A DNA stretch of 9,765 nucleotides, taken from contig JAUWBY010000067.1 in the NCBI GenBank assembly GCA_030609605.1, positions 1-9,765 of the forward strand. Direction: 5' to 3'. Origin of the DNA: Candidatus Eiseniibacteriota bacterium (GTDB lineage: Bacteria; Joyebacterota; Joyebacteria; Joyebacterales; Joyebacteraceae). Made by a program: the position numbers and the translations under genes. The notes below the pieces were generated by a model. The model made no database searches, was not told the DNA's origin, and saw only the letters and a program-made list of their open reading frames with translations. The stretch's first letter is position 1. Each line of letters starts with the position of its first letter. Below, piece after piece: positions 6,708 through 9,765 of this stretch.

Positions 6708-7301
6708 ATGGTGGACCGGGAGAGGACCGGGACCGGGACCGGGGGCGAGGGCGCTCGCGACCTCGTGCTGATGGCGATCCTGACGGCGCTGGCTGTCGCG
6801 CTCGGTATGCTGCTCGCGCACGTCCCGAACATCGAACTCATTTCTTTCACTGTGTTCGTGTCTGGAGCCGTGCTGGGCCGCTCGCGCGGAGCTTGTCTAG
6901 GGATGATCGCCATGGGGATCTACTCCGGGGCGAACCCCATCGGTTCCGGTCTGGGCATCCCACCCATGTTCGTCGCGCAGGTCCTTGCGACGGGGTTCGT
7001 CGGCTTCGTCGGTGGTTCCCTGAGAGGGGTGTGGCGGAGAGGGGGGGGGCTTCGCGAAGTGGTCTTCGCGGCCGTGACCGGCTTCGTGTTGACGGGCATT
7101 TACCAGGTCGGCGTCATCGCCGGTCTGGCCGTGGCCAGCTTGGACGTCGGCACGGGGTTCAAGGCAGCGCTCGTTGCCAATGCCTTCTTCTCGACTGTAC
7201 ACATGGTGTCAAACACACTCGTCTTCGCTGTGCTTGTGCCCGTGATCGCGCCTCGAGCCATTGCCACGGCCGGACGATGTGTGGATTCACGATCGACGTA
7301 A
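6708..7301 (+). CDS. Predicted ECF transporter S component (substrate-specific membrane subunit)
   Basis: The 197-residue product has a hydrophilic, Thr-Gly-rich N-terminus (about 17 residues) and then about six hydrophobic segments at roughly 18-38, 44-56, 59-75, 85-105, 117-143 and 155-182. The size, helix count and motifs resemble ECF S components: VPNIELISFTVFVSGAVLG, the glycine-rich loop YSGANPIGSG, and a final helix with MVSNTLVFAVLVP. Such proteins bind a vitamin or related small molecule and dock on a shared ECF module (two ATPases and a T protein). No module genes are present here, so it would be a group II type relying on a module encoded elsewhere. The next gene encodes a TonB-receptor-like outer-membrane protein, which supports an uptake role. 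The substrate cannot be read from sequence. Two short repeats lie inside the gene (6726-6743 and the G tract at 7041-7049). A different small integral membrane family remains possible. Confidence 0.72.
   Translation: MVDRERTGTGTGGEGARDLVLMAILTALAVALGMLLAHVPNIELISFTVFVSGAVLGRSRGACLGMIAMGIYSGANPIGSGLGIPPMFVAQVLATGFVGFVGGSLRGVWRRGGGLREVVFAAVTGFVLTGIYQVGVIAGLAVASLDVGTGFKAALVANAFFSTVHMVSNTLVFAVLVPVIAPRAIATAGRCVDSRST
6726..6743 (+). repeat. Three tandem copies of ACCGGG, in frame
   Basis: Three perfect copies of the hexamer ACCGGG encode Thr-Gly three times in the N-terminal tail of the S-component protein. A partial copy (GACCGGGAG) lies just upstream. Gain or loss of units would keep the frame and only change the length of the cytoplasmic tail. 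Confidence 0.8.
7041..7049 (+). repeat. Nine-base G homopolymer inside the S-component gene
   Basis: A run of nine G encodes Gly-Gly-Gly at about residues 112-114, in the loop between predicted helices 4 and 5. The frame used on both sides gives membrane-like sequence, so the recorded length is the functional one. Homopolymers of this length are prone to slippage and to sequencing error. Confidence 0.85.
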
Positions 7302-7327
7302 CTGAAATGTCTTTCTGCGAGGGGTTG

Positions 7328-9250
7328 ATGATAACGGTTCGCAACCTTGTTGCTGTTCTGGTTGTCGTGGCGAGCGCCGTTCTCGTTGCTGCGCAGGAAC
7401 CGGATGACATCCCGAAGCCGGAGCCATTCGCCCCGGACAGTACCTTGGTCCATCTCGCGCGGCATGAGCACGACAGCCCCGACACGCTGCTGGTCGAGCG
7501 CATCGGACATCCGCTTTCTATCGTTGCCGTTCAGAGTCCGGCTCCCACAGGGACAGAAAATGCTGCGGCTCTGCTTGCAGGAATTCCGGGAGTGCGGGTG
7601 GAGTCGTCCGGTTGGCGAGGTCACCGTCTATCGCTTGCCTGCGGCGCCCTTCCTCCCTCGATGACCACGGTGTTCCTGGGTGGTCGAGACACGCACGATC
7701 GCGTTCTTGGGGGACTCGACCTCCTGGAGGTATGTGGGATCTCGGATGGTGTAGTGCTGGTTCCGAGTGGCCCGGATCTCTCAATATGGCCGTTCACAAC
7801 AGCGGAGCGAGTCAACGTAGCGCCCTTTGGGCCGGCGGGCTTGGGAGGGGGCGGTGCCGGGGGGCCCTTCGTGAGCGTTCATCCAGGGCGGAAGCCTGCG
7901 GCGGCACCGTTTGCCAGGGTGGGGATGATGAGCGGGGGACTGAGCGCGCGCGCGCGGTCATTCGAGTTCGGGCGACGACTCTTGAGTGGAGATGTGGGTT
8001 TCCAGGGCTTCATGGAGGCGAGAGAGGGACGGGGCCCGGTGCCGGGCGGATCGTACGACAGCGAAATCATGGGCGGGAGGACCACGATCTCTCTCCCTGG
8101 AGCGTGGAGGGTCGACGCTCAAGGGATGAGAATGGACGTCCAACGGGATCTTCCATTCGAATCGCCGGACGTCGCATCGGTGGCCAATCGCCTCATCAGA
8201 AGTGACGTCGATCTGATCGCGACAGACGGGAGGACTCGCGTTCAGCTCTTTCACACAGCGAGTTGGCTCAATTCAGAGCGATCGGGCACCAGCTGTAGCT
8301 GTATCGACGGCACGACGACCGGCATGGCGCTCTCCTTCGCTGCCGGTCCGTTCGACGCCGTGCGCATTCACGCCGCGAGCCACCGCGCGCGCGGATCGCT
8401 GCTTCGGGAGCCGCAGAATGCTGTCACGATGGCCGCGGGCGTCGATCGCACGCTGGAGTACGGCTCGACCTGGAAGCTCTATTCGTCCGCCGGAGCAAGT
8501 CGCGAACGTGAGGCGCTCATCCCGCATGCGGTTCTTCTTCTGACGCGTGGTCCTGGAGCGAGTGGCGTCTGGCTGGGAGCGAATCTTGGTGGACGACAGC
8601 CCACGGTGCTTGAGCTTGCGCTTGTCGAGTTGCCGATTCCTGATACTGGTGCAGCCGGCGTGTCCCTGGAAGGAAACCACGCGCTCGATCCTGAAACGGT
8701 TGCTACGCTCAGCTGCGGCTGGTCGGGCCGCAGACATGCCGTCTCGGGAGGTGTCGCCGGTGGGCTGTCCAGAGTGGATTCACGGATCGCGCTTCTCGCG
8801 GGCGACGACGGTGTTCTCCTTCCCGTCAACTGCAGCACCGAGACAGTGGGAGCGCTCTCGCTGTGGGCGGTCCTCAATGACAGCCTGAGGGGTGGTGCGA
8901 GGCTGCGCGTGGATCTCACAGAGGTCGGAGGTGCTCACAGTCTGGTTCCGGTCCCCCCGGTCCGGGTTGATGCAGAGGCGTGGTTGGTGCGACTCCTCTT
9001 CAAGGAGACGCTGCGCGCGCGACTGGGGATCGCTGCGATGTACGAGGCTCCGGATGCCGGAGAGCTCTGGGGAGATGCAGCAGACGACCGCGCGCTCTAC
9101 ACTCGAGCGAGCGTGACCGGAGACGTGGGACCCGCGCACATCTATATCCACATGGACAATCCGTTTGAGACGGACCGCCCGCGCTGGCCGGGGCGCGATG
9201 TGGCCGGCCGGAGTCTCACCGTCGGGTTCTCCTGGGATTTCTGGAACTGA
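7328..9250 (+). CDS. Predicted outer-membrane beta-barrel protein, divergent TonB-dependent receptor
   Basis: The 640-residue protein starts with a signal peptide (MITVRNLVAVLVVVASAVLV), probably cleaved before QEPDD. A possible TonB box, DTLLV at residues 52-56, resembles DTLVV of BtuB. A short plug-like stretch follows, with AALLAGIPGVRVESSGWRG (about residues 80-98), comparable to the usual LLxxxPGVxV. Later hallmarks of receptor barrels are GRQPTVLELAL at residue 422, EGNHALDPETV around residue 448 (like GNxxLxPE), and a C-terminal strand GRSLTVGFSWDFWN preceded by NPFETDRPRWPGRD. The plug appears shorter than the 110-150 residues typical of the family. A CxC pair (C323/C325) and several other cysteines are present. 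The frame stays open upstream to 6893, but that stretch is arginine-rich and overlaps the S-component gene. GAGGGG at 7319-7324 supports ATG 7328, although the spacing is short; ATG 7308 is an alternative. The pairing with an S component suggests small-molecule uptake. The barrel call is fairly firm; the transport substrate is unknown. Confidence 0.75.
   Translation: MITVRNLVAVLVVVASAVLVAAQEPDDIPKPEPFAPDSTLVHLARHEHDSPDTLLVERIGHPLSIVAVQSPAPTGTENAAALLAGIPGVRVESSGWRGHRLSLACGALPPSMTTVFLGGRDTHDRVLGGLDLLEVCGISDGVVLVPSGPDLSIWPFTTAERVNVAPFGPAGLGGGGAGGPFVSVHPGRKPAAAPFARVGMMSGGLSARARSFEFGRRLLSGDVGFQGFMEAREGRGPVPGGSYDSEIMGGRTTISLPGAWRVDAQGMRMDVQRDLPFESPDVASVANRLIRSDVDLIATDGRTRVQLFHTASWLNSERSGTSCSCIDGTTTGMALSFAAGPFDAVRIHAASHRARGSLLREPQNAVTMAAGVDRTLEYGSTWKLYSSAGASREREALIPHAVLLLTRGPGASGVWLGANLGGRQPTVLELALVELPIPDTGAAGVSLEGNHALDPETVATLSCGWSGRRHAVSGGVAGGLSRVDSRIALLAGDDGVLLPVNCSTETVGALSLWAVLNDSLRGGARLRVDLTEVGGAHSLVPVPPVRVDAEAWLVRLLFKETLRARLGIAAMYEAPDAGELWGDAADDRALYTRASVTGDVGPAHIYIHMDNPFETDRPRWPGRDVAGRSLTVGFSWDFWN
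7481..7495 (+). other. Candidate TonB box (DTLLV) of the outer-membrane receptor
   Basis: These codons encode DTLLV, about 29 residues after the predicted signal-peptide cleavage site and before the plug-like region, which is the expected place. The likeness to the BtuB box DTLVV is by eye. If correct, the protein is energised by TonB rather than being a passive porin. Confidence 0.4.
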
Positions 9251-9399
9251 TCGACTCTGTCGGTTTCGCCCCCTCTGCCACCGGCTGCTTTCACAGAGCG
9301 GCGGTTCCCTGCCGTCACCCCATCCACATAAGGCCCCTTTCACCCTGCCGCCGGTACGAAGCGTTCTTGTTCCCGAGTGGTCGGCCCGCTGGGCGGCCG
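9251..9399 (+). other. Non-coding region after the receptor gene with weak hairpins
   Basis: No ORF is supported here. Three potential stem-loops can be drawn. The first is 9249-9265 (GATCGAC, loop TCT, GTCGGTT, with G-T pairs), overlapping the stop codon. The second is 9281-9304 (CCG-G-CTGCT, loop TTCACAG, AGCGGCGG, with one bulge). The third is 9382-9399 (CGGCC, 8-base loop, GGCCG). None is followed by a clear T-tract, so an intrinsic terminator is not established, although one of the first two may end the upstream transcript. Confidence 0.35.
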
Positions 9400-9410
9400 C
9401 GAGGAATAGT

Positions 9411-9439
9411 TTGCATTGCGTTTTGCAATTCGTTAGATT
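9411..9439 (+). promoter_or_regulatory. Candidate sigma-70-type promoter of the comEA-like gene
   Basis: TTGCAT (9411-9416) and TAGATT (9434-9439) are 17 bases apart and match the -35 and -10 consensus at 3 and 4 of 6 positions. They lie in the only distinctly AT-rich patch of the window, 26-54 bases before the start codon. The same patch holds the inverted repeat ATTGC-GTTTT-GCAAT (9415-9429), a possible operator, and a 9-base tandem repeat. The promoter is plausible but unproven. Confidence 0.45.
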
Positions 9440-9448
9440 CAATAGATT
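9434..9448 (+). repeat. Direct repeat TAGATT-CAA-TAGATT
   Basis: Two copies of TAGATT start nine bases apart. The first copy coincides with the proposed -10 element and the second gives an alternative one. The repeat lies just upstream of the GGAGG ribosome binding site. Confidence 0.7.
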
Positions 9449-9452
9449 GGGT

Positions 9453-9459
9453 GGAGGTG
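9453..9459 (+). promoter_or_regulatory. Shine-Dalgarno site deciding the GTG start of the comEA-like gene
   Basis: GGAGGTG precedes GTG 9465 with 7 bases between GGAGG and the start codon. The ATG at 9460 leads to a stop within three codons, so GTG 9465 is the best start. Confidence 0.6.
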
Positions 9460-9464
9460 ATGGG

Positions 9465-9765
9465 GTGAAGGGCATTTTCACGCGCGATGAGCGCGCAGTC
9501 GTCGTGTTTCTGGTGCTGGCCGTTCTGGTTGGCGTCATGGTGCTCGCGGTCGGGCGAGTTGACCCATCGCGCGTCGAAGGGCTTCTGCCGGCTACGACAA
9601 CAGTCGAGGAAGAGGTCGCTGAGAGCCTGTCTCCGGTCTGGCCCCTGGATCTGAACACCGCCGGCGAGACTGAGCTCATTGAGCTTCCCGGCATAGGCCC
9701 AGTCCGCGCGAGAGCCATCGTTGAGCTCAGGCAGACGCTGGGGTGCTTCTCGGACCCGGAGGATC
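9465..9765 (+). CDS. ComEA-like membrane-anchored helix-hairpin-helix protein, C-terminus cut off by the window edge
   Basis: One hundred codons are visible from a GTG start. A single hydrophobic segment (about residues 11-30) follows a short charged N-terminus, giving an inner-membrane anchor with the rest outside the cytoplasm. After a linker comes LDLNTAGETELIELPGIGPVRARAIVELR (residues 61-89). This is the LNxAxxxEL-LPGIG-xxxAxxIVxxR pattern of the ComEA helix-hairpin-helix DNA-binding domain. The ending GCFSDPED is the usual approach to the second hairpin. ComEA proteins bind double-stranded DNA during natural transformation, but many bacteria encode HhH proteins of this kind with unknown roles, and no other competence gene is in view. 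The gene follows a 214-base gap with its own promoter-like patch, so it is probably transcribed separately. The domain call is firm; the competence role is inference. Confidence 0.85.
   Translation, partial: MKGIFTRDERAVVVFLVLAVLVGVMVLAVGRVDPSRVEGLLPATTTVEEEVAESLSPVWPLDLNTAGETELIELPGIGPVRARAIVELRQTLGCFSDPED

Noticed and set aside
6893..7327. An upstream extension of the receptor frame into the S-component gene
   Set aside because: The extension is arginine-rich and overlaps a good membrane-protein gene, and the signal peptide starts cleanly at 7328.
8780..9718. A 312-codon minus-strand open frame spanning the receptor end, the intergenic region and the ComEA-like gene
   Set aside because: It crosses two plus-strand genes and a promoter-like patch, and its Ser/Thr/Arg-rich composition shows no domain.

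Overview
The window comes from a GC-rich, Gram-negative bacterium. The Gram-negative inference rests on a predicted lipoprotein followed by a TonB-receptor-like outer-membrane beta-barrel. All genes lie on the + strand, are tightly packed and have strong Shine-Dalgarno sites of the GGAGG type. The lineage cannot be fixed from sequence alone; an uncultured FCB-group or Eisenbacteria-like genome would fit, but this is inference.

Layout. Bases 3-1637 hold the C-terminal three quarters of a DinG/XPD-type iron-sulfur DNA helicase cut by the left edge. Its stop codon overlaps the start of a histidine-degradation block: hutU (urocanate hydratase), hutI (imidazolonepropionase), a stand-alone glutamate formimidoyltransferase and a stand-alone formimidoyl-THF cyclodeaminase. 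Together these turn urocanate into glutamate, ammonia and 5,10-methenyl-tetrahydrofolate. Histidine ammonia-lyase (hutH), the first enzyme, is not in the window.

A second block follows with short gaps: a small lipoprotein of unrecognised family (6206-6649), a six-helix membrane protein resembling the substrate-binding S component of ECF vitamin transporters (6708-7301), and a short outer-membrane protein with TonB-dependent-receptor hallmarks (7328-9250). Read together, these suggest an envelope-spanning uptake route for a small molecule, possibly a vitamin; the substrate is unknown. No ECF T or ATPase subunit is present.

A 214-base intergenic region (9251-9464) carries weak hairpins and then an AT-rich, promoter-like patch. 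It precedes a membrane-anchored ComEA-like helix-hairpin-helix protein that runs off the right edge. No strong terminator or separate promoter is visible between 1637 and 9250, so the first eight genes could be one long transcription unit.

No tRNA, rRNA, CRISPR array, insertion sequence or phage gene was seen. Most of the window is ordinary metabolism. The items most worth a second look are the orphan lipoprotein with its transporter neighbours, a nine-G tract inside the S-component gene, a hairpin just ahead of that gene's ribosome binding site, and the repeat-rich promoter region before the ComEA-like gene.
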